A DNA stretch of 64,000 nucleotides from Primula veris (Eukaryota > Streptophyta > Magnoliopsida > Ericales > Primulaceae), in the NCBI GenBank assembly GCA_963682055.1, contig OY821740.1, positions 14,408,814 through 14,472,813 of the forward strand. The letters run 5' to 3'. The position numbers and the translations under genes were made by a program. A model generated the notes under the pieces. It searched no databases. It was not told the DNA's origin and saw nothing but the letters and a program-made list of their open reading frames with translations. Of this stretch, positions 46,020-56,731 are shown piece by piece; within the stretch, counting starts at the first letter, position 1, and each line of letters starts with the position of its first letter.

Positions 46020-49000
46020 TCGCGACAACGGCAGTTGGCCCACTTTGGCCAAGTAGCCAAGGCATCACAGGCGTCAACCTCTAAACGACAATGCACACCA
46101 CGACGACATCCTCCCATTTCTTTCTCGGATCTTGACGAAGAAGGGGTGATTTACCCCCACGGAGACGCCATTAACCTCCGTGTTCAAATCGGCCTAGACA
46201 CGGTCAGCAGGGTACTTGTCGACCAAGGAGCCTCTTGTGATATCATGTACAGGGAGCTCTTCGACAAGATGGAACTCAAGCTACAAGATCTACAGCCTAC
46301 CGATGTCACACTGATCGGATTCATCTCCGAAACGACTAAACCGTTGGGTAAGATCGTCCTCAGTGTCACAACCGGGTCCGTGTCGGTTCCCATGGAGTTC
46401 TTAGTGGTCAACGACCACTCCGGTCACAACGCAATATTAGGCCGACCTTGGTTACATGCCATGAAGGCCATACCCTCAACCTATCACCAAAAGGTCAAAT
46501 ACCCAAATGATAGGGGAGAGATCGAGACAGCCAGAGGATGTCAAGAAGATTCAAGACGCTGCGAAGACATCACCGCGACTCTCCAAAAACAACGAAGCAT
46601 TGTGGAACAACCCACCAGCACAAAGAAGCTGATCAACCAAATATCCAAAACCGAAAGGGTGGTCGAAGAACAAGTAGGAGAGACACTTAGGAAGGTGTAT
46701 ATTCCTGATAGGGACGAGGAGCACTACTTCCTCCTCGGCGATAACCTTCCAAAACAGGAATCCGAGGAGTTGAAAGCATTCCTTCTCAACAACATTGATA
46801 AATTCGCCTGGAGTCCTAAAGACATGCCGGGCCTAGACCCCAATACAGCATGCCACCACCTAAGTGTAAACGCCGAGTACAAGCCGATAGCACAGAGGAG
46901 CAGGAAAGTGTCTGTACAGCACAGAGAAGCTATAATCGCTGAAGTACAAAAGCTATTGGAGGCTGGAGCCATAAGGGAGGTTTACTATCCGAAATGGTTG
47001 TCCAACCCGGTCGTCGTCCCTAAGAAGAACGGGAAGGAGAGAGTCTGTATAGACTTCACCAATCTCAACAAAGCCTGCCCGAGGGACCACTTTCCCCTTC
47101 CAAGGATCGATCAACTGGTGGACGCAACTGCGGGAGCAGAACGGATGACCTTCCTCGATGCGTACTCAGGATACCATCAAATTCCCCTCGCCCGCGAAGA
47201 TCAAGAAAAGACTTCGTTTATATCGCCTTTGGGAAATTATTGCTATACGGTAATGTCGTTCGGCCTACGCAATGCAGGAGCAACATACCAAAGGATGATA
47301 ACAAGGGTATGTCGAGATCATATAGGGAAGACGATGGAGGTATACATAGACGACATGGTCGTCAAGAGTGAAAAGGCCACATCCCACCTCCAAGACATTA
47401 AAGACGTCTTCCAAACATTGGGCGAGTACAAACTAAAGCTCAACGCAAGCAAGTGTGCATTTGGCATCAGCAAAGGGAAATTCTTGGGGCATATGGTTAG
47501 CCGACGAGGAATAGAGGCTAATCCCGATCAAATAACGGCTCTACGGAACCTTGCAGCGCCCAAGAATAAGAAACAGGTACAAGAGCTCAGGGGAATGATG
47601 GCAGCGTTGAGCAGGTTCATTAGCCGATCCGCAGACAAGGGACGGCCATTTTTTGAATCACTCAAGAAGGATAGAAAATTCGTCTGGGACCCGGAATGTG
47701 AGGCTTCATTTAACAATCTCAAAGAGTACTTGAGGACACTGCCACTGCTAGTAAGGCCGAACAAAGGAGACGTTCTGGCATGCTACCTAGCAGTTTCCAC
47801 TACAGCTGTGAGCGCAGTTATCCTAAGGGAAGAAGGTCGCGAACAATTTCCGATCTACTTCGTCAGCAAGACTCTGGTCGAAGCCGAAACACGTTACCTA
47901 CCATTGGAAAAGCTGTGTCTGGCATTGGTCGTCGCCACCAGGAAGTTGCCGCACTATTTCATAGCTCATCAGGTCCGGGTATACACGAAATTTCATATCA
48001 AAGAGTCACTTCGACGGACGGACATTAGCGGTCGAGTTGCCGCCTGGGGGGTCGAACTATCCCAATTTCATATCAAGTTCGTAGCCTGCCATGCCATAAA
48101 GGGACAAGTCCTGGCCGATTTCGTCACGGAGTTCACCGAAGGCTACGATGAGCCTTTGGCACTCTCCCCACAATCACACTGGCAGATACACGTCGACGGA
48201 TCAGCCACCAAGGATGGATCCGGAGCAGGGATCGTCCTAAAGTCTAGAGAGGGAGCAATCATCGAAAAAAGCATAAAACTGGGCTTCCGAGCTACCAACA
48301 ATGAGGCAGAATACGAGGCCATGATAAATGGCATGCTCATTGCCCGGTCCCTCGGATGCTCCCACTTAATTGCAAGCTCAGACTCCATGCTCATCGTCAA
48401 TCAAGCCATCGGCGAGTATCAAGCCAAAGATGACAAAATGATCCTCTACCAAGAGAAAGTCCAAAGCTTGATGGCAACCTTCGAACAGTGCGAGTTAGTA
48501 AGAATCAATCGCACCGAAAATGCACATGCCGATGCCTTGGCCACCCTAGCCTCGACATTAACATTGACTGACACCCGGTCGATCACAGTGGAACTACTGC
48601 CAACCCCGAGCATAATTAAAAGGGTAGACCGAATGACATCAATACAGTACGAACTAGGTTGGATGGAGGACATGACTCGTTATCTGCGAAATGGAACGCT
48701 CCCGGCCGACAAGATAAAAGCGCTGAAAATTACAAGAAAAGCTCCTCGCTTCTGCCTATCCGAGGACGATAAACTATACAAATCCAGTTACCGGGGACCC
48801 CACCTACTGTGTGTCCCGACCGAGCTACAACTGCCGGTCTTGGAGGAAATCCACGAAGGATCCTGCGGAGCACACATCAAAGGGCGATCCCTTGCAAACA
48901 AGGCAGTGACCCAAGGATATTGGTGGCCCTATATCAAGCGAGACGCCGATGCATACGTCCAACGTTGCGACAAGTGCCAACGATTCGCCAAGATACCACG

Positions 49001-49910
49001 GCTCCCATCATCTATGATGACCCCGGTATCGGCACAATGGCCGTTCGCTCAATGGGCAATTGATTTAGTCGGTAAACTCCCGAGAGCACCTGGGAGTGTG
49101 GAATATCTGATCGTCGCGACGGATTATTTCACCAAATGGGTCGAAGCTAAACCCCTCCGAGAAATCAAAGCCAGCAACATCAAACAATTCATTTGGGAAT
49201 ACATTATTACTAGGTTCGGTATACCGTACGCTATCGTCGCCGACAACGGAACCCAGTTCAAAGATGCCAATTTACAGCTATGGTACGAGGAACTAGGTAT
49301 CCGAAAATTCTATTCGACAACGACATACCCACAAGGAAACGGGCAAGCCGAAGTGTCAAACCGAACAATATTAGACGGCATCAAGACCACCCTTGAACAA
49401 GCAAAAGGGAGATGGCCCGAGCGGCTACTCAACGTTTTATGGTCGTGCCGAACTACGCCAAAGACGGGCACCAAGGAAACCCCGTTTAGCTTGGCATACG
49501 GAGTCGAGGCCATCATACCGACAGAAATCGGGCTACCCACGCTCCGAACGACTTTAGTCGAGCAGGGAAACAATGAACAAAGAATGAGAGAAGAGCTAGA
49601 CATGATAGACGAGAAACGAGAGATAGCAGCCCTTACCCTAGCCAAATACCAACAAAGCGTGAAGCAAACTTATGACAAGAGAGTAGGAGGATCCAAAGAA
49701 TTCATGGTAGGAGAACTGGTGCTGCGACGAGTGACGGTCTATACCCGCAATGAAATACATGGCAAACTAAGCCCTACCTGGGAAGGCCCATACGAAATCG
49801 TCAAGCAAACGAGTCCAGTCTCTTACAAAATCAAAAGCGTACTGTTCGCCAATAGCCGAGGGGAAAAGAATTCTTGGAATGTGGCTAACCTAAAGAAGTA
49901 CTACGTATAG
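46020..49910 (+). CDS. pol: pol polyprotein of the Tat element (PR-RT-RH-aRH-INT)
   Basis: The frame is open for about 1,296 codons from the gag stop. Positions below count from 46035. Aspartic protease: DQGAS at 63-67. Reverse transcriptase: CIDFTNLNKACPRD, then YIDD at 437-440. A degenerate first RNase H follows (its catalytic Asp position reads CYLAVS), then a second RNase H starting HVDGSATKDGSGAG with Asp 721. Integrase: a zinc-binding region ending CDKC near 979, and catalytic Asp 1010, Asp 1070 and Glu 1106 (D,D-35-E). It ends ...NLKKYYV with no chromodomain. These enzymes would mature the polyprotein, copy the RNA and insert the cDNA. No stop or frameshift is seen, so pol itself looks intact; translation needs passage through the TGA before it or a separate start. 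Confidence 0.9.
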   Translation, partial: SRQRQLAHFGQVAKASQASTSKRQCTPRRHPPISFSDLDEEGVIYPHGDAINLRVQIGLDTVSRVLVDQGASCDIMYRELFDKMELKLQDLQPTDVTLIGFISETTKPLGKIVLSVTTGSVSVPMEFLVVNDHSGHNAILGRPWLHAMKAIPSTYHQKVKYPNDRGEIETARGCQEDSRRCEDITATLQKQRSIVEQPTSTKKLINQISKTERVVEEQVGETLRKVYIPDRDEEHYFLLGDNLPKQESEELKAFLLNNIDKFAWSPKDMPGLDPNTACHHLSVNAEYKPIAQRSRKVSVQHREAIIAEVQKLLEAGAIREVYYPKWLSNPVVVPKKNGKERVCIDFTNLNKACPRDHFPLPRIDQLVDATAGAERMTFLDAYSGYHQIPLAREDQEKTSFISPLGNYCYTVMSFGLRNAGATYQRMITRVCRDHIGKTMEVYIDDMVVKSEKATSHLQDIKDVFQTLGEYKLKLNASKCAFGISKGKFLGHMVSRRGIEANPDQITALRNLAAPKNKKQVQELRGMMAALSRFISRSADKGRPFFESLKKDRKFVWDPECEASFNNLKEYLRTLPLLVRPNKGDVLACYLAVSTTAVSAVILREEGREQFPIYFVSKTLVEAETRYLPLEKLCLALVVATRKLPHYFIAHQVRVYTKFHIKESLRRTDISGRVAAWGVELSQFHIKFVACHAIKGQVLADFVTEFTEGYDEPLALSPQSHWQIHVDGSATKDGSGAGIVLKSREGAIIEKSIKLGFRATNNEAEYEAMINGMLIARSLGCSHLIASSDSMLIVNQAIGEYQAKDDKMILYQEKVQSLMATFEQCELVRINRTENAHADALATLASTLTLTDTRSITVELLPTPSIIKRVDRMTSIQYELGWMEDMTRYLRNGTLPADKIKALKITRKAPRFCLSEDDKLYKSSYRGPHLLCVPTELQLPVLEEIHEGSCGAHIKGRSLANKAVTQGYWWPYIKRDADAYVQRCDKCQRFAKIPRLPSSMMTPVSAQWPFAQWAIDLVGKLPRAPGSVEYLIVATDYFTKWVEAKPLREIKASNIKQFIWEYIITRFGIPYAIVADNGTQFKDANLQLWYEELGIRKFYSTTTYPQGNGQAEVSNRTILDGIKTTLEQAKGRWPERLLNVLWSCRTTPKTGTKETPFSLAYGVEAIIPTEIGLPTLRTTLVEQGNNEQRMREELDMIDEKREIAALTLAKYQQSVKQTYDKRVGGSKEFMVGELVLRRVTVYTRNEIHGKLSPTWEGPYEIVKQTSPVSYKIKSVLFANSRGEKNSWNVANLKKYYV

Positions 49911-50009
49911 GCAATCTTCCGAGTACAGGTGCCATCTTACCCCTCCTACTTAATGGCATTATCTTTCGTATTTTTGAATGAATAAAATATATTATCATGC
50001 TGTCTAGCG

Positions 50010-50920
50010 AATGCAAATGAAATTCCGTAAATGGCGTGTTTTCAAAGGAACGTCTAGGAATACTATGAAATTCCCAACATGGCCGAAGTGCCTAGGAATG
50101 TTATGAAATTCCGTAAATGGCGTGTTTTCGAAGGAACGTCTAGGAATACTATGAAATTCCCAACATGGCCGAAGTGCCTAGGAATATTATGAAATTCCCA
50201 ACATGGCCGAAGTGCCTAGGAATGCAAATGAAATTCCGTAAATGGCGTGTTTTCAAAGGAACGTCTAGGAATGCTATGAAATTCCCAACATGGCCGAAGT
50301 GCCTAGGAATGTTATGAAATTCCGTAAATGGCGTGTTTTCGAAGGAACGTCTAGGAATACTATGAAATTCCCAACATGGCCTAAGTGCCTAGGAATATTA
50401 TGAAATTCTCAACATGGCCGAAGTGCCTAGGAATGTTATGAAATTCCGTAAATGGCGTGTTTTCGAAGGAACGTCTAGGAATACTATGAAATTCCCAACA
50501 TGGCCGAAGTGCCTAGGAATATTATGAAATTCCCAACATGGCCGAAGTGCCTAGGAATGTTATGAAATTCCGTAAATGGCGTGTTTTCAAAGGAACGCCT
50601 AGGAATACTATGAAATACCCAACATGGCCGAAGTGCCTAGGAATGTTATGAAATTCCGTAAATGGCGTGTTTTCAAAGGAACGTCTAGGAATACTATGAA
50701 ATTCCGTAAATGGCGTGTTTTCAAAGGAACGCCTAGGAATACTATGAAAATTCCCAACATGGCCGAAGTGCCTAGGAATGCTATGAAATTTCGTAAATGG
50801 CGTGTTTTCGAAGGAACGTCTAGGAATACTATGAAATTCCCAACATGGCCGAAGTGCCTAGGAATGTTATGAAATTCCCTAAATGGCGTGTTTGCCTAGG
50901 AATACTATGAAATTCATATG
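50010..50920. repeat. two-module tandem array (48-bp A and 38-bp B)
   Basis: Module A contains CGTAAATGGCGTGTTTTC, with starts at 50026, 50112, 50237, 50323, 50447, 50571, 50657, 50705, 50792 and about 50878. Module B contains CCAACATGGCCGAAGTGCC. Steps of 48, 86 and 124 bp give the order AB, ABB, AB, ABB, ABB, AB, A, AB, AB, A. Both modules share GAAATT...TAGGAAT...TAT edges, so B probably derives from A. It lies between pol and the antisense gene, as in Retand-type elements. Confidence 0.88.
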
Positions 50921-51009
50921 CAGGTACAATGCAAGAAATAATTCAGGTCCACAAAATAGCTAACACAATGAAGGAGAATCAAACTAAACAGTAAAATATC
51001 AACAAGAAG

Positions 51010-51295
51010 CATATCCAAAACAGGAATAACGAAATGACAAATGAATCATCAAGGAAAAATCGATCCAATCAATCAAATAGCAATACGACAATGGAAAGGT
51101 ACAAAACAGGAATAACGAAATGACAAATGAATCATCAAGGAAAAATCGATCCAATCAATCAAATAGCAATACGACAATGGAAAGGTACAAAACAGGAATA
51201 ACGAAATGACAAATGAATCAGCAAGGAAAAATCGATCCAATCAATCGAATAGCAATACGACAATGGAAAGGTACAAAACAGGAATAAAGAAATAA
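51010..51295. repeat. 86-bp tandem repeat, about 3.2 copies
   Basis: AATAACGAAATGACAAATG or its variant starts at 51025, 51111, 51197 and 51283, a constant 86-bp step. Units are nearly identical. The sequence is unrelated to the A/B array although the period equals one AB pair. Confidence 0.88.
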
Positions 51296-51359
51296 CACAA
51301 ATAGTCCTCGCCCGCATTACGGAGGCAACAAGAAGATCATCGACACTAAAGAAACTCAT

Positions 51360-53911
51360 TTAAGAAGAGCTACTACAGGAGGAGCACGACGGTAATTGAC
51401 CGAGCTCAATCTCTTCGTCATCCGTCGTCGTATCCCCATCGGACTCATCACCATCAAAACGCTCCTCAGAAATGAGCGCTGTCGAAATTGTCTGCCCCGG
51501 TAGCCGGGGAAGTTCCTCTTCCCGAAGATTCGCCCAATCTAAGGGTTTCGGCGGTGCACCATGCGGACAGGGATACAACAACTCCGACCACGCCCTATCC
51601 GATACAGGAACATTCGCGAAATTGAGCGCCCGCACATGAGCGCAATAGACGAAGAAATTAGCCATCATTGCTAACCTTGTCCACTCCTCCGCATGCGCCG
51701 TTTTCAGAGCGGCCACCTTAGCCTTTTCGGCTTCCACATCCTCCGCCAGCAGCAAGTTCTCCTCCTCTAGTTGGTCATACTTAACGACCATGCTCTCTTT
51801 TTCAGCCATCAATTTACCGACATCCTCGGTCACGTGCAGAAAGTCCGCAGACATCTTGTCATAATTATCGCCCAGGGTTTTATTCTCGGCGACCAGTTTC
51901 TCTTTCTCGGCCTCGAAAGCCGCAAGCAGATCCTTTATCTTCTGATCGTTCTCCTCGACTATGGCTTTATTTTCGGCCATCAGCTCCTCTTTCTCAGCCT
52001 CGAGCGCCTTCCACTGATCCCTCAGAACAATGGAACCCAAGAAAGCCTGTCATCAAAAACAAGAATAGACATGCAACATTAGACACCAACCCAAAAAAAA
52101 AAAAGAACATCACGACCCAAAAAAGAACATCATTACCCGGAGCGCATCACTGCCGGCTTGCTCGATTAACGACGATAGCGGACGAGCAGTAATTTCCTCG
52201 GCATCCTTGAAGACAAGGGGCTTCAGAGCCATATACCCCATCCTTAAAGCTTGGGGCTGCTCCAGCAATTTCCCCTTACACCGACCAATGTAACGGGTCA
52301 TCGCGATCCCGTCCACCAACGCCTTTTCAGGTTCCTCAGGAAGCTCATCCTCCCCACCACTTCCAACACCCACGGCAGTCTCTTCGCCGGCTTCCATCTC
52401 CACTTCTTCCCTCACATCCTTCTCCGAAGGACCGGTCTCAGGGGCCCTATACTCGGTCACCTCCTCAGTGCGGATGGGCATGCAGACAGGCAGGACTATC
52501 GGGTCCTCGGTAGGCATAGGCGAGGTAACAGGCAGCGTCATTATATCCTCGCCCATGTTCACCAAGAGATTCATATTCCCGAATACGTCATCAATCGACC
52601 CCTGAAACACAATAATACCCATAGACCGGGCAAGAGCAAGGGCAACCAATGAAGAAGTCAATAACTGAAACAAGATAACTAATGAAGCAAAGCACTGGAG
52701 AACAAAACGACAACAATCAAAAGACAAGAAAATCAAAATATATATGCACATACATCGCCCGGCGCAGAGGCATCCTCGGTGGTATCCCCTTGGGAAGCAG
52801 CCAACACCCCCTCGCCCGAGCCAACGTTATCAGCCTCCTCGGTGACCGATGTATCGGTTCCCCTAGCCCTCTTCGTTGTTCCAACGACAGGGTCAGATGC
52901 ACGACGCTTAGAACGAACGGGCTTTTTCCCAAGCCGAGCAGCACTTCGAGCCCGGACCACTTTCAAGAATTCCTCCTCGGGTTCTTTGGGGATCTCGGGT
53001 GCAGGATTCCCCTTGGTCACCGACCCCATAGGGTACCCGAGCAGCATGGGAGCAGTACGACTCGCAGGATCCGGCATCGGTCCAGGCCCCCACCATTTCC
53101 AAAGAGCTAACAGAGCCTCTACATTGGGAGCACCGAGGTCTGGCATAGTGGGAGCATTGGTAGCCGGTCCAGGAATCTGGTGTCCCGCACAACCCCATGC
53201 ACCGGAAGCAATAACAATACCAAGATTACGCTCTTTGTTGGTATCCGGCAAACCGATAACGAGCCGGCAAAAGGCACGCAGAGTCTTCAAATACGAGCTG
53301 CGACGCTCAAAGCTCAAACTATAGACTCCGAAGACGTCCTTCAGTTCAATCGGTATTCCGGACAACTCCAATAACCTTTGGATACCATTCAGAGTACGGT
53401 AACCATTTAGGGCCAGTTGGGCCGGAGCAATCTGGACGGCCTCAAAGAACGCAGCCACCCAGTTTGTAAAAAGAAGTCGAAGACCCCCAGTAAAGAATGC
53501 CGAAGAACGCACAGCTACCTCGCCAGCAGGAACAAATCCCAGTACCTCCTCGTCAGAAATAGGAAGCCGAATGTGTATGTTGTCGGGTATTCCGGCAAGC
53601 TCCTTAAAATCCTTTTCCACGAATGTGCCAACTTGGGCCACACTTTGGGTCAGAATTTCCTATCCAAACATCATCAAAATTCCATCAATATACTAACCAA
53701 ATACACAAACCAGAACCACATCAATATAACGAGAGCCACCACCCCACCCCCCCACTCACATTAACCAAGTACATAAGAATCATCAGACATATATAGACAA
53801 CCTGAACCATATATCAACGCCACATCTATGACCACAACGACAAATCAAATACAACCCCTAACAAAAAAAAAGAGGGGGAGGAGAGAACGAAAAAACACTT
53901 ACAGTTATCAT
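51360..53911 (-). CDS. spliced antisense gene of the Tat element (four exons)
   Basis: On the minus strand: exon 1 53911-53903 (ATG ATA ACT), exon 2 53659-52754, exon 3 52601-52137, exon 4 52046-51360. Each intron (243, 152 and 90 nt) starts GT and ends AG (GTAAGT...ATAG, GTATGT...TTCAG, GTAATG...ACAG), all in phase 0, giving about 688 residues. Exon 2 residues LRLLFTNWVAAFFEAVQIAP and following resemble the plant domain called Transposase (putative) gypsy type (PF04195). It is followed by basic, NLS-like KRR stretches. Exon 3 is acidic. Exon 4 has two repeats of an EKEELMAENKA-type coiled coil and a serine-rich end. Such antisense frames occur between pol and the 3' LTR in Tat relatives; their function is unknown. 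The start is tentative since exon 1 codes only three residues. Confidence 0.7.
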
Positions 53912-54650
53912 TATGAGCAAGCAAGCGAGAACAGCAACAAGTCTTTCAACAATACCACGAAACCCTAGATCAGGCGGCCGAACGCTTTTCCTTTTTGGCG
54001 GGAAGAATATACTTTAGAGAGAGAGACAGATATTTTCTTCAGCGAATTTTGTGATGAAAACAAAAGGGATTACTTGGCACAGTAAAAAGGAGTAGAGTGA
54101 CAAAAATAATAAAATAATAACCTTTCGTGTGACAGAGGTTTACCTTTTTTCCAACCATACAAAAGTCAACAACCGCTGCTATTTTTAACATATAAACGCT
54201 CCAGATTTTGCCACGTCAGAGCATATCCCACTACCCAAGGCAGTTCACATCATTACACCTAAATAAACGGCCAGTGGACCCTACCACAAAAAGCTTCCCA
54301 CATACGCTACCAATATTATCACACCGAGAATGTCCCCCGATAAAGTTCCTCGACTCCCAACCTTTTCTTACCCAAAGGGCCTACCGAACAAGGTGGACGA
54401 AGACCGTTTCTAGCTTGACGGCATGAAGCATCAAGTCTAACAACGCTCTCCGGGGGGATAACCGGGCACATTGTTCGGTGTATACTGAGAAACATCAAAT
54501 AAAATAGAATAGACAGAATCAAGTGCAAGACAAAGTTTTATTTTTCCACAAAGGGGGAAAACACAAACAATACAACAGAAAAAGAAAAATTTTTACAAGA
54601 AGATACACCCATCCTACTTTTTCGAACTATCCCCCATATCAACATCCTTC
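53912..54650. other. 5' region of the antisense gene and 3' internal region of the Tat element
   Basis: Read on the minus strand, the part next to exon 1 has a CTAGGGTTTCG word and a CT-rich leader, common in plant 5' UTRs. A purine tract CAAAGGGGGAAAAC (54547-54560) is an alternative polypurine-tract candidate about 90 bp before the visible 3' LTR. Next to the LTR the minus strand encodes DVDMGDSSKK then a stop, possibly the tail of another antisense frame. Confidence 0.4.
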
Positions 54651-55188
54651 TTCGGGTAATAATCAACCCACTTTATAAATGGGTATCCAACGCTTAAATG
54701 GGTCATCTTATGCCTTTTATAAGAAAATAAGGTATTACTATCAAAAGCCCAAGCCCACTTAACTAGGGACCCATATCTGAAAAACCCCCTGGGATGAAGA
54801 CATTTGTCAACATCCTATAAGACATATTTGCCTATAAATAGCCAACTACCCCTCCTAGAAATGGACCAGAAAATCTATCCAAAAAATATAGAGAGAAGTT
54901 GAGAAAAGAGAGAAACTAGTCAAAACATATCACTCCAAGAAATAAACCGAGCAGAGATAAAGCCGAGCACCGAATAAAAGGGGAGAAAGACCAAGAAGAG
55001 AGATTAAATAGTCAAATCGAGCACAATTGTAGAACAGAGATACTAATCCGAGCAAGTGTAATAGTCCGAACAAAGATAATAATCCGAGCAATAATAAAGA
55101 TCAGGAAGTGTCCATTATTTACAGTTGATTTACTATTATAGTATTGTTGAAAAGCCTAACGCGACCGACCAAAGTTATGGGTTTATCA
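54651..55188 (+). repeat. 3' LTR of the Tat element, left end missing (538 bp)
   Basis: It matches 40139-40676 with five substitutions and no indel. The 34 bp that begin the 5' LTR are absent; the sequence before 54651 is internal. It ends TTATCA, followed by the TATAT duplication. Confidence 0.85.
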
Positions 55189-55522
55189 TATATATATTTA
55201 CATATATTACTGCTTATATATGTAAATTTTATCTAATAGAATATTGATTATCAATAAATACTCCCAATTTAAGTAATAAATTTATTTTTTAAACTAAATC
55301 TAATTAAAACTAAAATCACAATAACTAAATTTATTATTGTTTATCTTAATACTTATTTTAGCTAAGTAAAAAAGATTTTTTTATGCAAAATGATATTAAA
55401 TTTATCAAAAAACGTCTGTAAACAAACCGAGCTTGAGCAAAATTTTAGGGCTCGTTTAGTAAACAATCCGAATTTGAGCACAATAAAACTCGACTCGTAT
55501 CATTTGCAGCTCTAAATAAATT

Positions 55523-55930
55523 GTTTTTTTTGTAACTGAATTGAATCCTCCCTAAATTTGTTTCACTAGTAGTTACTAACTACTCTATTGTGTCCTCATT
55601 TTGTGTCATTTATTTGTTGGATGCTACAATGTTCAGTTAATTCATACACGGTTAGATTAGAAAATAAAGAGTTAAATGATTCATTTTCAATAATTATTTT
55701 ACTTTTTCTATTTTTATTATATATTAGACAAATTACTATTTGATAAACTAAAAATAAATATTACAGCGCAATAAAAATCCAAATAAAATTATAAAACTCT
55801 AGTATAAACTAACCTAAATTTAAATATTATTCAAAATTATAAAAAAAATTAACAATTTAATGGTTTTATTTGGCAACGGTACATAGTGTCGTTCAATAGC
55901 CTAACTGGACAAAAGAAATACACCTAATTC
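55523..55930. other. AT-rich sequence, nothing recognised
   Basis: The stretch between the hAT-like element and the next MITE candidate is AT-rich, with no open frame of note and no transposon ends. Confidence 0.4.
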
Positions 55931-55939
55931 CTTTATTTT

Positions 55940-56390
55940 CAGGGGCGGATCCAGAATTTTTATTTCAGAGGGGCCCAATCTTAATATATAATTTCTAAAG
56001 TTAAGCCTTAATAAATTGCAAAATTTTAAAAACTTAAATAGCTTAATATATCTCATAATCCTTAAAAATGTATGCTTGTTTTACTTTAAATTATATGTTT
56101 TCAAGCATAAATAAAAAGCATGCTAGCATCGTCCCTTATCAATTTTGTAATAAATAGTGAAACAAATGAATAAATTTGATGAATACTTATAATATTTGGT
56201 GCACTACAAGTAAAATCAAAATCAAACTTTTCAACTTAAGTTACAGGTCGGGTTACCCCAGTTACTAACATTTTGTAATGCAAACTTATGACAGGTTTGT
56301 AATATAGTTAATTATAGCAAGGTATATTAGTCATTACGGAAAATAATGGGTGCATGTGACATCTATTAGTCTATGCGGATCTGCCCATGT
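55940..56390. mobile_element. candidate hAT-type MITE
   Basis: CAGGGGCGGATCCAG on the left and CATGGGCAGATCCGC (right end reverse-complemented) are similar inverted ends of a kind common in plant hAT MITEs. The flanking octamers (TTTATTTT and TTAATCTC) match poorly, so the boundaries are uncertain. Confidence 0.45.
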
Positions 56391-56731
56391 TAATCTCTAC
56401 TATATAAAATAGCCTTGAAGCTAGGTGTTATTCGTAGTTCGGCCTGTATAAGTTGCTACCTATTTAGAGCAATTGCATCTATTTTTATAAAACAATTAAA
56501 TTCCCTTTTCTAAGGGTTTTGTAAAAAAAAAAACATCCCTTATCTAGTTCCCTCACTCGTATCAAAATTAACATTAGTTCAAAACTTACAAAGAGGGAAT
56601 CAGAAGTTTCCCTTTAATAGTAAAATAGTAATACTTTTTATTATCCCCACCTATATAAGATACAACTCATCTAGATAAAACCCTATAGCCGTTTATTTTC
56701 TCTCCGGGTCTGTTCAAATATCAAAATAAAT

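Larger units (their letters stand above)
40105..55188 (+). mobile_element. Ty3/gypsy retrotransposon, Tat lineage, Retand-like
   Basis: The element has a 5' LTR, a primer-binding site, gag, pol (protease, reverse transcriptase, two RNase H domains, integrase), tandem repeats, an antisense spliced gene and a 3' LTR. TATAT flanks both ends (40100-40104 and 55189-55193), and the termini TGATA/TATCA are inverted. A second RNase H domain after the usual one, with no chromodomain, places it in the Tat group. A 3' tandem array plus antisense reading frames recalls Retand of Silene. The LTRs differ at 5 of 538 aligned bases, so insertion is recent on a plant scale (well under a million years at commonly used rates). 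gag is disrupted by another element and the polypurine tract is missing, so this copy is probably not autonomous now. Confidence 0.88.
39958..55514. mobile_element. hAT-like non-autonomous element split by the retrotransposon
   Basis: The left part (39958-40104) starts TAGGGCTGCTAAT. The right part (55189-55514) ends with the inverse, which reads TAGAGCTGCAAAT: 11 of 13 match. The flanks AACAAGTT (39950-39957) and AATAAATT (55515-55522) match at 6 of 8, consistent with an old 8-bp duplication. Both parts carry the CTCGTT/GAGCTTGAGC words of this repeat family. Without the insert it would be about 470 bp and non-coding. It was in place before the retrotransposon arrived. Confidence 0.6.

Noticed and set aside
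50624..50872. Open frame with repeated KWRVFKGT-type residues
   Set aside because: It is only the A/B tandem array read in one frame; module lengths (48 and 38) do not keep a frame through the array.
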